Part shown: positions 27,073 to 39,431 of the stretch, piece after piece
Position numbering within the stretch: the first letter of the stretch is position 1
Layout: every line of letters starts with the position of its first letter
Source: Psychrobacillus sp. FSL K6-2836
Lineage (GTDB): Bacteria > Bacillota > Bacilli > Bacillales_A > Planococcaceae
Reading direction: 5' to 3'
Length of the DNA stretch: 64,000 nt
NCBI RefSeq assembly: GCF_038003085.1
Contig: NZ_JBBOOM010000001.1
Coordinates: 682,001-746,000, forward strand
Program-made: the position numbers and the translations under genes
The notes under the pieces: model-generated
What the model saw: the letters and a program-made list of their open reading frames with translations, nothing else
What the model was told of the DNA's origin: nothing
Databases searched by the model: none

Positions 27073-27086
27073 TTCTTGAACTTATT
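27073..27086. promoter_or_regulatory. 14-bp palindrome in the 27038-27389 gap
   Basis: AAGTTCTTGAACTT is a perfect palindrome 36 bases upstream of the TTG start of the deoxyribosyltransferase-like gene and may be an operator. The rest of this 352-base gap is AT-rich, with no gene or clear terminator that I can support. Confidence 0.35.
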
Positions 27087-27389
27087 ACAAAATAAATTAA
27101 TTGAACAAGTAATGTTCATATCTTCGTTTCCTATGTAAGGAAATCCCTTGTATCATATTATGTTCTCCATGATAATGATTTCTTAATCCTCCTAAATCTA
27201 TAATTTCGACTTTCTCCGTCCACCTTGCCTAATTTTTGCATACATATCTACTATAAAACAATATAAAGTAAGTCAAAAAAACTAAAAAGGACTATTTTAT
27301 AGATTTGTTACACTCAACGAGAATTTGGAAAAACAGATTCAATAAAAAAACTGAATTAATTCTCTTTTTGTTTTTTTACTTGCATTTCA

Positions 27390-28328
27390 TCACTTCAGCA
27401 ACTGATCAATCCACCCTTGTACCTTCAACCCCTCTTCAAACGGCACAATAAGAGACTCTTGACCATTTATCAAGCCATGACATGCGTCCAGGAGGCTCTC
27501 GGGTTGACTAGTTGGAAAGACTTGAATAGCTTCCTGTTCCGTTTCGCTTACCCAAAGTTCTGACCAATTTTTAATTGTCATCACTTTTTTTGTTCCAAAA
27601 ACCTTAAATTCGAGATATTCTTCCTGTCCAATTCCTGACAAACTATTTAATAAAATTGGAATTCCACTTTTTGTTCTCCCTAAGGCAGTTACTCCTGTCT
27701 CACAAAGTTCCTTATTTTCTGGATAGGTCGTTTCGTGAGAACTAATCGTCAAATCTCCGAATAAATGATACATGACTTGCAAATAATGTGGGAATATTTC
27801 TCTTATGAAACCGCCTTGTTCTCTTGAGGCAATCCACGGATTTTGTTGCCATTTTCTTGGCCAGTTTGGGAAGTATGTATGTAATTCTATGCGCATAATA
27901 TCTCCTAGTGAAGCGGTAGATAGCGCTGTTTTGAGACTGTGTATAGTAGGACTATACATTAATGGAAAATGCATCGCTGTATGGATATTTGCAGTAACTG
28001 CTGACTTTACCATTTTCATACCATCCTTATAATTATGTGCAAGAGGCTTTTCGGAAAGAATATTTAAACCATGCTTAGCTATTTGTTCAGCCAAAGGAGC
28101 ATGGCTTACCGGTGGCGTTCCTATATAGACCCAGTTTGGTTCTGTTTGTAAAAGATCGTGCAGCGTTTCGGAAACTGGAAGTTGATACTTTGCTGAAATT
28201 TCCATTAGCCTTTTTTTATTTTCATCGAATACAGAGACAATTTCACACTTAGCATGAGCTAAAATTTGATTGATGATTCGTTCTCCTACAATTCCTGTAC
28301 CAATTAATGCAAATTTAGTTTTTGACAT
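27390..28328 (-). CDS. Gfo/Idh/MocA-family oxidoreductase
   Basis: 312 residues. An N-terminal Rossmann fold with FALIGTGIVGERIINQI binds NAD(P), and the family motif EKPLA (LSEKPLAHNYKDG) follows at about residue 93; the C-terminal half forms the open beta-sheet domain (GFIREIFPHYLQVMYHLFGD, with the usual catalytic His near HYLQ). Substrates of the family are sugars, inositols and similar; the substrate here is unknown. The ATG has AAGGAG 8 bases upstream. No pathway partners are adjacent. Confidence 0.9.
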   Translation of the reverse strand: MSKTKFALIGTGIVGERIINQILAHAKCEIVSVFDENKKRLMEISAKYQLPVSETLHDLLQTEPNWVYIGTPPVSHAPLAEQIAKHGLNILSEKPLAHNYKDGMKMVKSAVTANIHTAMHFPLMYSPTIHSLKTALSTASLGDIMRIELHTYFPNWPRKWQQNPWIASREQGGFIREIFPHYLQVMYHLFGDLTISSHETTYPENKELCETGVTALGRTKSGIPILLNSLSGIGQEEYLEFKVFGTKKVMTIKNWSELWVSETEQEAIQVFPTSQPESLLDACHGLINGQESLIVPFEEGLKVQGWIDQLLK

Positions 28329-28476
28329 ATATGTATACTCCTTATCATTTAAAAATTTTCTTTGCTATGTCAATAGTTAATCATAGCAAAAGAAGAAATG
28401 AAAGATAAACAGTGACCTTTTATAGAGTAATGTTTCATTTTTCGGAAAGACTAAACAAGAAGGAGTGAAGAAAAAA

Positions 28477-28749
28477 ATGGCCAATAAAAATAAAATATTA
28501 GTACCTTCTGCTCGTGAAGAATTAGATAAGTTAAAAGTCCGAGTTATGAAGGAGCAAGGTTATGAGGTGAAAAGTAAAAATCCGGATGACGTAAAGTACG
28601 AAATAGCAGATGAATTAAGTATTCCATTAAATAAGGAATACAACGGCAAACTCACCTCAGAACAAGCAGGAAAAATAGGCGGACCGATTGGCGGTAGTAT
28701 GGTGAAAGAAATGATCAGAATGGCTCAAGAACAAATGATTAAAAAATAA
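28477..28749 (+). CDS. Alpha/beta-type small acid-soluble spore protein, long variant
   Basis: 90 residues from the ATG at 28477 (AGGAG 11 bases upstream); a GTG at 28465 is too close to the same site. The SASP core is present: NKILVPSAREELDKLK, KYEIADELSIPL (the EIA site cut by the germination protease GPR), and EQAGKIGGPIGGSMVKEMI. About 20 extra residues (VRVMKEQGYEVKSKNPDD) sit between the first helix and the EIA site, as in a long SASP subclass. These proteins coat spore DNA. It stands alone, upstream of a plus-strand low-complexity gene. Confidence 0.88.
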   Translation: MANKNKILVPSAREELDKLKVRVMKEQGYEVKSKNPDDVKYEIADELSIPLNKEYNGKLTSEQAGKIGGPIGGSMVKEMIRMAQEQMIKK

Positions 28750-28869
28750 ATGTCCCAAAACCCTAAGACACATAAAAAACGAAAGAATGGGGATTATAAA
28801 GCTGAAATGGATGAGCAGGAGGTTCATTCTGTTTCCTTACTTTTACTATGTTGTTCATTCTATTTGTAG
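28750..28869 (+). CDS. Possible 39-residue frame directly after the SASP gene
   Basis: ATG follows the SASP stop with no gap (TAAATG). The frame starts MSQNPKTHKKRKNGDYKAEM and ends with a short hydrophobic stretch (VSLLLLCCSFYL). There is no ribosome site other than possible coupling to the SASP. It may be chance. Confidence 0.2.
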   Translation: MSQNPKTHKKRKNGDYKAEMDEQEVHSVSLLLLCCSFYL

Positions 28870-28926
28870 TATTTGCCATTGCAAGAACAAATTAATCGGG
28901 AATTTAAAGATAGGAGGTCTACACAG

Positions 28927-29748
28927 ATGGCACATAACCAACAAAATTTAAGTCCTGGAACTGCATACGTTCGCTTCATGTTAGGCTCGGTAATGACTGC
29001 TTACGGTACCATACGACTTTTGCGCGAACCAAAAAGTAGAAGTGGGAGGATGCTTGTCTTATTTGGTTCCATGAAAGCTGCAGAAGGTGCAACAAAGTTT
29101 TGCCCAACTAAAGCGATGAGTACAATTATGGAAAAAATGATGAGTGAAAATGCTACTCAAAGTACACAGGCCAATGCCGGTACTAAGATGAATAGCGGAA
29201 CTCAATCCGTACAAAATGCTTCAGGTAGCAGTGCTGGTCAAATGAACGGTAACATCATGCAGATGGTTGGAAATATTGCACAAACATTAACTGGTGGTAA
29301 TTCTGCAAGTACTACTAGCTCCCAAAGTACGGTAGGTAACCAAAACAGTAGTGGTGCTGGACAAAATACTTCGGGTACCAATGCTCAAACAATCGGTAGC
29401 ATCGCTCAAACTGTCGCACCTCAAGTTAGCCAAATAGTCAAAAATGTCTCGGGTATGGCCAGTTCACAAAATTCCTCTGGGTCGAATAATGGAGGAAAAC
29501 AAGCCTCTACTTCTACCGGAGCACCCAACAAGAATGCAGAAGTAAATGGAAATGCTAACAAGAAAAATGCTTCTGCAAATGCCGGCAATACCAAATCAGC
29601 CTCTAGTCCCCATAATAAGCAAGCTGCTTCTCCAAAAAAATCTCAGCTAGACGGTGCAGCTAATAATTCAAATTTAGATCCATCTGTAATAGATGCAATT
29701 TCGAAATCTGGTCAAAAAACCACATCTACACCTAATATTCTTCAATAA
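28927..29748 (+). CDS. DUF2892-like protein with long low-complexity Ser/Asn/Gln/Gly tail
   Basis: 273 residues from the ATG at 28927, which has AGGAGGT 9 bases upstream. Residues about 10-62 (SPGTAYVRFMLGSVMTAYGT, then RSGRMLVLFGSMKAAEGATK, then FCP) resemble the small DUF2892/YgaP-type membrane module. Residues about 78-273 are low complexity, rich in S, N, Q, A, G and T, with loosely repeated (N/S)IAQT segments (VGNIAQTLTGG, IGSIAQTVAP) and a lysine-rich end. No signal peptide is evident. Next to a SASP gene, a spore or surface role is conceivable, but I do not know the function. Confidence 0.75.
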   Translation: MAHNQQNLSPGTAYVRFMLGSVMTAYGTIRLLREPKSRSGRMLVLFGSMKAAEGATKFCPTKAMSTIMEKMMSENATQSTQANAGTKMNSGTQSVQNASGSSAGQMNGNIMQMVGNIAQTLTGGNSASTTSSQSTVGNQNSSGAGQNTSGTNAQTIGSIAQTVAPQVSQIVKNVSGMASSQNSSGSNNGGKQASTSTGAPNKNAEVNGNANKKNASANAGNTKSASSPHNKQAASPKKSQLDGAANNSNLDPSVIDAISKSGQKTTSTPNILQ

Positions 29749-29777
29749 ACCTCAAAACATGCCACTGTAATTAAATA

Positions 29778-29816
29778 AAACAAAAGACATCCTTCACTTG
29801 AGGATGTCTTTTGTTT
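29778..29816. terminator. Bidirectional terminator
   Basis: AAACAAAAGACATCCT is mirrored by AGGATGTCTTTTGTTT. It lies 29 bases after the plus-strand gene and 13 bases after the minus-strand HprK-like gene, serving both. Confidence 0.88.
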
Positions 29817-29829
29817 AGAAAACCTAAAA

Positions 29830-30768
29830 TTATTTTGCATCAGTTGAAATAGAATCATCGAAATCTTGCTCAAGTCGTTTCACAAATTCTTCTGCCGCAC
29901 TATATCCCTGCTGCTTTAAATACCAGTTATTTGCAGCTGCTTCTATTAATCCAGCAACATCTCGACCTGGCTGTAATTGTATTTGGATATGCGGAATTTG
30001 CACACCCATATATTCCGTGAATTTCGTCTCTAATTCCAGCTCATTATTCAACGCATTATGCTCCCATTTCGTCAATTCAATATCGAGCGCTATGCGTGTT
30101 TCATCCTGAAAAGCAGCCCTTCCATATAAACGCACCACATTTAATAATCCAATGCTACGCAGGGCAAGAAATTCCTTGTTTTTCTCGTTATGCGATCCAA
30201 GAAGCGTTTGCGGGCTTAACTTCTTCAACACGACGATATCATCCGCCACTAGACGATGCCCTCTTCCGATTAACGTATGAGCGGTTTCACTTTTTCCAAC
30301 GCCAGACTTACCACGTAACAAAATCCCAATCCCCGAAACATTAACGCAAACACCATGAATGGAAATCTCCTCTGCCATTGCCTTTACAACGTAAGCATCT
30401 AGTTTCGCACTTACCACACTTGTCGAGTCATGTGTTCGCAATACTGGAATTTTCTTCTCCACGCAATAATGGATGAGTCCTAGAGGTTCTTCTTGATTGG
30501 ATGTAATAATAATGCACGGTGGATCATATTGCACAATATTACCAATGCGTAGCTTACACTCCTCCTCAGAAAGGGTATGTAAATAATTTATTTCATTCTT
30601 TCCCAATATTTGTACATGCTCTGTCGCAATGAAATCAAATTTATCCATAAATTCTAGCCCTGGACGACGTACTTTTGACTTTTTTAATACTCGATTTAAT
30701 TGATCATGTCCTATTAACACATCAAATGAAAATCTGCGGACAATATTTTTTATTGTAATTGTTTTCAT
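29830..30768 (-). CDS. HprK-like kinase, divergent
   Basis: 312 residues, matching HPr kinase/phosphorylase in length and plan: an N-terminal MurF-like domain, the IHGV histidine (SIHGVCVN), P-loop GKSGVGKSE and HRLVADD. The family signature LEIRGLGII is changed to LALRSIGLL, losing the acidic residue and one glycine, and the K-loop PVRPGRN reads QLQPGRD. The expected neighbour lgt is absent. In Bacillus HprK phosphorylates Ser46 of HPr for carbon control; here a kinase-biased or specialised paralogue is my inference. A canonical hprK is probably elsewhere. Confidence 0.8.
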   Translation of the reverse strand: MKTITIKNIVRRFSFDVLIGHDQLNRVLKKSKVRRPGLEFMDKFDFIATEHVQILGKNEINYLHTLSEEECKLRIGNIVQYDPPCIIITSNQEEPLGLIHYCVEKKIPVLRTHDSTSVVSAKLDAYVVKAMAEEISIHGVCVNVSGIGILLRGKSGVGKSETAHTLIGRGHRLVADDIVVLKKLSPQTLLGSHNEKNKEFLALRSIGLLNVVRLYGRAAFQDETRIALDIELTKWEHNALNNELELETKFTEYMGVQIPHIQIQLQPGRDVAGLIEAAANNWYLKQQGYSAAEEFVKRLEQDFDDSISTDAK

Positions 30769-31014
30769 TTTTCTTCCACTCGCCTTCTAGATTGCACCTT
30801 GAAACATTAATATACTTTCATTTATTACCATTAAATTATTAGTAATAATACCTTAATAACTCATACATCACAAGTACATTATTAAAAGACACATAATATT
30901 TACAATGATAAAAGAAATTTCCAACTAGTGGATGCGATATGAAACATATCCAATGCTTATATTCACGATTAAAGGGGTATATTTTTGTATCATATTAAAT
31001 CGGGGGGATCACCA

Positions 31015-31686
31015 TTGTATCTTGATACATTACTAAAACTTAGCGTGGGACTTGCCGCTTTGTTAACTATCATTCGACTTCTTGGTAAAAAAGAGCTCGC
31101 TCAACTAACACCTTATGATTTTATTTACACCCTTGTGCTAGGGGGTATTTTAGAAGAAAGTTTGTTTGACGAGAAAGTGAAAATTACCCACTTCTTATTT
31201 GCAATTGTGGTTTGGGGATTATTAATCTATTTAATCGAAAAAGCGACCAAGAAATGGAATCCTATTCGTGTACTTTTAAAAGGAGAACCGGTTAAACTGA
31301 TCAGTGACGGGAAACTTGATATGCAAAAGTTTAACAAACATCAGTTAGAAATGGAACAGCTTCGTTCTGCCCTACGAAAACAAGGGATATTTTCACTTCA
31401 GGAAGTACGAGATTTGTTTTTAGAGCCTGGCGGAGATATAACTATCAATAAATATGTACTCTATGAACCAGTGAAAAATAAAGATTTTCCAACAAAGGCA
31501 AGTGATCAAGAGCCGACCGTCCTTTTAATAGACGAGGGGAAAATAAAAGAAGATGTATTAGCTTTTATAAAAAAAGATCATCCATGGTTAATGATGAAAC
31601 TCTCGGAAAATGGTTATCACGATCCGAAAACTATCGCTTATTGTGAATGGTCCGAAACAGAAGGTTTTTTTATAAGAAGCTATTAA
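31015..31686 (+). CDS. DUF421 (YetF/YrbG-type) membrane protein
   Basis: 223 residues from a TTG at 31015 with GGGGGG 7 bases upstream, giving the usual start YLDTLLKLSVGLAALL; a second TTG at 30985 with AAAGGGG would add ten residues and cannot be excluded. Three N-terminal membrane helices (about 5-85) contain the conserved LLGKKELAQLTPYDFIYTLV; the soluble part holds the two-fold DUF421 motif (MEQLRSALRKQGIFSLQEVR). In Bacillus relatives are spore-membrane or stress-linked; the molecular function is unknown. Confidence 0.85.
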   Translation: MYLDTLLKLSVGLAALLTIIRLLGKKELAQLTPYDFIYTLVLGGILEESLFDEKVKITHFLFAIVVWGLLIYLIEKATKKWNPIRVLLKGEPVKLISDGKLDMQKFNKHQLEMEQLRSALRKQGIFSLQEVRDLFLEPGGDITINKYVLYEPVKNKDFPTKASDQEPTVLLIDEGKIKEDVLAFIKKDHPWLMMKLSENGYHDPKTIAYCEWSETEGFFIRSY

Positions 31687-31895
31687 GAAAAGAACTCACA
31701 TAACCAAAATCTTCTGGAGACGATTATATTGAGTATTATGAATCATTATCGGAAGATTTCAGTGTGGAATGTGAAGTAATTTTCTCTAATAATTCAAATA
31801 TCATTTTAGACTTACAAAAATGCTCTTATTTAAGATATTGATACAAGATTCAGAGCGAAAAGAAGTATACAAATTAATAAACTAAATATGCATTA

Positions 31896-32042
31896 CTAGT
31901 TTTCGATAGCATTGCTTTTTTCTTCCTTTATAGGTTTTGTCGTAAATATTCTCCGTTCCCTAAGCTTGCTTTGAATAGAAACGTTACTATTATGCATATC
32001 AATAATTGTTTTCACAATGGATAGTCCTAAGCCACTCCCCAC
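31896..32042 (-). pseudogene. Histidine-kinase C-terminal remnant
   Basis: A 48-residue piece reads VGSGLGLSIVKTIIDMHNSN followed by VSIQSKL, the G2 box and last strand of a sensor histidine-kinase ATPase domain. There is no upstream kinase sequence: the frame runs into the pyrE terminator instead. After SKLRE the usual G-T-x-F reads RRIF, then FTTK. It is best explained as a decayed fragment of a lost two-component gene. The stretch 31687-31895 may hold more debris (an unstarted frame DDYIEYYESLSEDFSVECEV) but is not assignable. Confidence 0.65.
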
Positions 32043-32072
32043 ATTCAGTATACCGACTAATGCAATCAACTG

Positions 32073-32115
32073 AAAAACGTCCATAGATAATGATTCCTTT
32101 ATCTGTGGACGTTTT
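32073..32115 (-). terminator. Terminator of the pyr operon
   Basis: On the minus strand AAAACGTCCACAGATAAA pairs with the mirrored TTATCTATGGACGTTTT (one mismatch) and ends in a T run. It starts 6 bases after the pyrE stop. Confidence 0.87.
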
Positions 32116-32120
32116 AAATT

Positions 32121-32749
32121 TTATTTCAACAATCCTTCTTTTAAATCATTATGCCATTTTGAAAGCGATGGTAGATCCTCATCTTTAATCGTTCCGGCTT
32201 CACGAGCTGCATTTGTTAACGCATCATAATTTGTTAAGCTTACAAACGAAATGTCAGCTTCTTCAAATGCTTGTTCAGCCTTAGATAGTCCGTATGTAAA
32301 AATGCTTACTACTCCAAGTACTACAAAGCCCGCTTTTCGAAGAGCCTCTACCGCTACTAAGCTGCTGTTGCCTGTGGAGATTAAATCCTCAATAACCACT
32401 ACTTTTTGTCCAGCTACTATTTTACCTTCGATTTGATTGCCACGGCCATGCTCTTTTGCTTTTGAGCGAACATATAACATTGGAAGTTCCAATACATCAC
32501 TCACCCATGCAGCATGAGGAATACCCGCAGTTGCCGTACCTGCTATTGCTTCAGTTCCTGGGAAGTTCTTCTCGATTGCTTGCGCTAAGCCTTGTGCAAT
32601 TTCTTTTCTAATCGTCGGTGACGACATAGTAATTCGGTTATCACAGTAGATTGGGGATTTAATACCAGAAGCCCATGTGAATAGGTCGTTAGGTTTTAAT
32701 GCAACTGCACCAACCTCAAGAAGTGACTTGGCAATTTTGTTTTCTAAGC

Positions 32750-32753
<4 letters not shown>
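32121..32753 (-). CDS. pyrE: Orotate phosphoribosyltransferase
   Basis: 210 residues from the ATG at 32753, which has GGGAGG 8 bases upstream and overlaps the pyrF stop by 4 bases. The PRPP-binding loop [20 protein letters not shown] and the front loop [17 protein letters not shown] are typical. It joins orotate to PRPP, giving OMP. It is the last gene of the pyr operon, ending at a strong terminator. Confidence 0.97.
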
Positions 32754-35140
<2,387 letters not shown>

Positions 35141-35144
<4 letters not shown>

Positions 35145-38100
35145 GCTTTAACCTCCTGATGTTTCATAGTCTCGGTTGAGAATGTCATCGATTCAATAAC
35201 ACGTAGCATTGCTTCTGCAGTATCTAATGATGTTAAACAAGGTATGCCATTTTCTACAGACTCTCTACGAATACGGAATCCATCACGTTCAGGTTGCATT
35301 CCTTTAGTTAGCGTGTTGATAATAAATTGTGCTTCCCCTTTTTGAATTACATCTAGTAAGGTAGTTCCTTTTGCACCGATTTTATCTACGATATCTACCG
35401 GAATTCCAGCATTTTTAATTGCTTCTGCAGTTCCTTGAGTAGCCATAATTCGGAATCCAATTGCGTAAAATCTTTTCGCAATTTCTGTGCCTTCAGCCTT
35501 GTCTTTATCCGAAATGGTCATAAGTACTGTACCATGATCTTTGATTTCCATTCCTGCTGCCGCTAGTCCTTTATATAACGCTTTTTCTAGTGTAATGTCT
35601 TTCCCCATTACTTCCCCAGTAGATTTCATCTCAGGTCCGAGCGTAATGTCTACTCTGCGAAGTTTTGCAAAACTGAACACTGGTACTTTTACATATACTC
35701 CTGGGCTAGTTGGGGCAAGTCCTGGTGTGTATCCTTGTTCAACGATTGAGTGACCTAAAATCGCTTTTGTAGCAATATTCGCCATTGGAATAGATGTGAT
35801 TTTACTTAAGAATGGTACCGTTCGACTTGAACGTGGATTTACTTCAATTACGTAAACCTCATCCTTGGAAATGACATATTGGATATTCATCAATCCAACA
35901 ATTTTCAATCCTTTTGCAAGTCTTGTTGTATAATCTACCAGTGTATCAATCTGTTGTGGTGATAGTTTTTGTGGCGGATATACAGCTATTGAGTCACCTG
36001 AGTGAACACCTGCACGTTCTATATGTTCCATAATCCCTGGTATTAATACATTTTCCCCGTCACAAATTGCATCTACTTCAATTTCTGTTCCTGTCAAGTA
36101 ACGATCGATTAGAACTGGTTTTTCAGGGCTCGCTTCTACCGCATGCTCCATATAGTGTTTAATCTCATCTTCGGTATATACAATCTGCATTGCACGACCA
36201 CCAAGTACGTAAGAGGGTCTAACTAATACTGGATACCCTATTTCGTTGGCAATTTGAGTTGCTTCTTCCACAGATACTGCAGTTTTTCCGAGTGGCTGTG
36301 GAATATCTATTTCATGAAGAGCAGCTTCAAACTTGTTACGGTTTTCGGCACGGTCAATGTCTTCTAGCGTTGTGCCTAGAATTTTAACGCCTCTTTCTTC
36401 AAGTCCAGCAGCTAAGTTGATAGCTGTTTGTCCTCCAAATTGTACAACTACTCCCTTTGGCTGCTCTAAATCGACAATATGCATAACATCTTCAAGTGTT
36501 AGTGGTTCAAAGTATAATTTATCCGAAATAGAGAAGTCGGTTGAAACTGTTTCAGGGTTATTATTTATAATGATTGCCTCATAACCTGCTTCTTTAATAG
36601 CCCATACAGAATGTACTGTTGCGTAGTCAAACTCAACACCTTGACCAATACGAATCGGACCAGAACCTAGTACAATTACGCTTTCTTTTTCCGTACGAAT
36701 AGATTCATTTTCCTCTTCGTACGTTCCGTAGAAGTATGGTGTTTCAGATTCAAACTCTCCCGCACAAGTATCGACCATTTTGTAAACAGGTACAATTCCA
36801 TTTTCTTTTTTAAAGTTATAAACTTCTAATTCAGTCACGTTCCAATATTTCGCAATAGTTTTATCAGCGAAGCCCATACGTTTTGCTTTGTATAATACGT
36901 CTTGATCGAAAGGATTTTCTTGGATGACTTGTTCAAACTTCACGATATTTTGAAGTTTGTTTAAGAAAAATAAATCAATTTGGCTCCACTCATGAATTGT
37001 TTCAACCGATACTCCACGACGTAGCGCTTCTCCTATGAAGAATAGTCTCTCATCTCCTGCACGACGAATACGTTTTTCCATCCATGCATCTGTAATCGAC
37101 TCACTGTTTTTCATTTCGATATGGAAATGACCTGTTTCAAGTGAACGAACTGATTTAAGTATTGCTTCCTCAAATGTACGTCCTAGTGACATTACTTCCC
37201 CAGTAGCCTTCATTTGAGTTCCAAGATTACGTTTAGCTGATTCAAATTTATCGAATGGCCATCTTGGAATTTTCGCTACAATATAATCCAATGCCGGCTC
37301 GAAGCAAGCATATGTTTTTTGTGTAACTGGATTCATCATCTCATCCAATGTAAGACCTACTGCAATTTTAGCTGCAAGTTTTGCAATTGGATAACCAGTT
37401 GCTTTTGAAGCTAGCGCAGAAGAACGGCTTACTCGCGGGTTAACCTCGATAATATAGTAATTGAAGCTATGCGGATCAAGTGCTAATTGTACGTTACATC
37501 CACCTTCAATTTTAAGTGCACGAATAATTTTTAAAGATACATTGCGAAGCATTTGGTTTTCACGATCAGATAATGTTTGTGTTGGAGCAACTACGATTGA
37601 GTCCCCTGTATGAATCCCAACAGCATCGAAGTTTTCCATATTACATACAACAATTGCGTTATCGGCAGAGTCACGCATTACTTCGTACTCTATCTCTTTA
37701 TATCCTGCAATTGATTTTTCAAGTAAACATTGAGTAACAGGGCTGTATTTTAAACCGCTTGTTACAATTTCAACTAGGTCTGCATCATTGTAACAAATAC
37801 CACCACCTGTTCCACCCATTGTAAATGCGGGACGGACGATAACTGGGTAGCCAATACGTTCTACGAATGCCTTCGCTTCTTCAAGATTATGGATAATATC
37901 ACTATCTGGAACCGGTTCATTTAATTCATTCATCAGCGTACGGAATAGATCCCGATCTTCTGCTTTGTGAATTGCTTCTAATTTTGTACCTAATATTTCT
38001 ATTCCTAGCTCATCTAAAATACCAGATTCATCGAGCTCAATAGCCATATTCAACCCAGTTTGTCCACCAAGTGTAGGTAAAATCGCATCTGGACGCTCTT

Positions 38101-38338
38101 TACGTATGATTTTACTCACAAATGGTAAGGTAAGGGGTTCAATATAAACCTTATCTGCAATTTCTGTATCCGTCATAATAGTTGCGGGATTAGAATTCAC
38201 TAAAATAACACTATAGCCTTCTTCTCTTAGGGAAATACATGCTTGTGTACCAGCATAGTCGAATTCTGCAGCTTGACCGATGACAATTGGACCGGAACCT
38301 ATTACTAATATTGTTTTTATATCTTTACGTTTAGGCAT
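35141..38338 (-). CDS. pyrAB: Carbamoyl-phosphate synthase, large subunit (pyrimidine-specific)
   Basis: 1065 residues with the internal duplication of the family: two ATP-grasp synthase halves ([20 protein letters not shown] near the start and [20 protein letters not shown] near residue 555) and a C-terminal allosteric MGS-like domain ([20 protein letters not shown]). It makes carbamoyl phosphate from bicarbonate, ATP and ammonia. The operon placement marks it as the pyrimidine enzyme. It overlaps pyrAA by 8 bases. Confidence 0.97.
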
Positions 38339-39431
38339 GTGAATTCTCCTTTTTGCTCTCTAGATTCATTAATTCGATAAACTCGTCAAATAAATGTTTT
38401 GAATCTTCTGGTCCTGATGAACCTTCTGGGTGGAACTGAACACAAAATACTGGGAATTTAGTATGTCTTACCCCTTCGACTGTGCCGTCATTTAACGCAA
38501 TATGTGTTATTTCTAAATCTGTTTGTGCGATGGAATCTGCATCAATTGCATAACCATGGTTTTGAGAAGTTAACTCTGTTCTTCCAGTTCTTAAATCTTT
38601 TACTGGATGATTTCCTCCACGATGTCCAAATTTCAATTTAAAGGATGTGGCACCACTTGCAAGTGAAATAAGTTGATGTCCTAGACATACTCCGAAAATC
38701 GGTACTTTCCCGATAATTCCTTTTACCATTTCGATTGCTTCTGGAATATCAGTTGGATCTCCAGGTCCATTGGATAACATAACACCATCTGGGAACATTC
38801 CTAAAATTTCAGTTGCAGATGTGTTATAAGGGACTACAATAATATCGCAATCACGTTTGTTTAGTTCTCTTAATATGCCGTGTTTCATACCAAAGTCCAC
38901 TAGTACTACTCTTTTTCCACGTCCAGGACTTGGATATGGTCTAGTTATCGAAACTTGTTCTACTACGTTTTTAGGGATTTCAGTTGCTTGAAGTTCTTTT
39001 ACTACTTGCTCCACGTTCACTTCTTCGTCAGCATTTGTAAGTCTTCCTTTTAAAGAACCATGCATACGAATAATACGAGTTAGCTTTCTTGTATCAATTC
39101 CTTCAATTCCAGGAACGTTTTTCGCATTTAAAAATTCACTTAAAGTACCAGTATTTCTGAAATTCGATGGTTGTTCAGCAAGCTCTCTTATTACTACTCC
39201 GGAAAGTCCAATTGTTATAGCTTCAAAATCATCTGGATTTATACCATAGTTACCAACCATTGGATACGTAAACGTTAATATTTGCCCACAGTTAGAAGGA
39301 TCTGAAATCGATTCCTGATAGCCTGTCATTGCAGTTGTAAAAATTACTTCCCCAATTGTCCCCGTTTCACTTCCAAATGCATTTCCTTTAAATACCGTAC
39401 CGTCTTCTAATATTAAGTATCTTGTTTTCAT
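38331..39431 (-). CDS. pyrAA: Carbamoyl-phosphate synthase, small (glutaminase) subunit
   Basis: 366 residues from the ATG at 39431 (AGGAGG 7 bases upstream, overlapping the pyrC stop by 4). The N-terminal CPSase domain ([20 protein letters not shown]) is followed by class I glutamine amidotransferase with nucleophile [12 protein letters not shown] and [12 protein letters not shown] supplying the His-Glu pair. It supplies ammonia to PyrAB. Confidence 0.97.
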   Translation of the reverse strand: MKTRYLILEDGTVFKGNAFGSETGTIGEVIFTTAMTGYQESISDPSNCGQILTFTYPMVGNYGINPDDFEAITIGLSGVVIRELAEQPSNFRNTGTLSEFLNAKNVPGIEGIDTRKLTRIIRMHGSLKGRLTNADEEVNVEQVVKELQATEIPKNVVEQVSITRPYPSPGRGKRVVLVDFGMKHGILRELNKRDCDIIVVPYNTSATEILGMFPDGVMLSNGPGDPTDIPEAIEMVKGIIGKVPIFGVCLGHQLISLASGATSFKLKFGHRGGNHPVKDLRTGRTELTSQNHGYAIDADSIAQTDLEITHIALNDGTVEGVRHTKFPVFCVQFHPEGSSGPEDSKHLFDEFIELMNLESKKENSHA

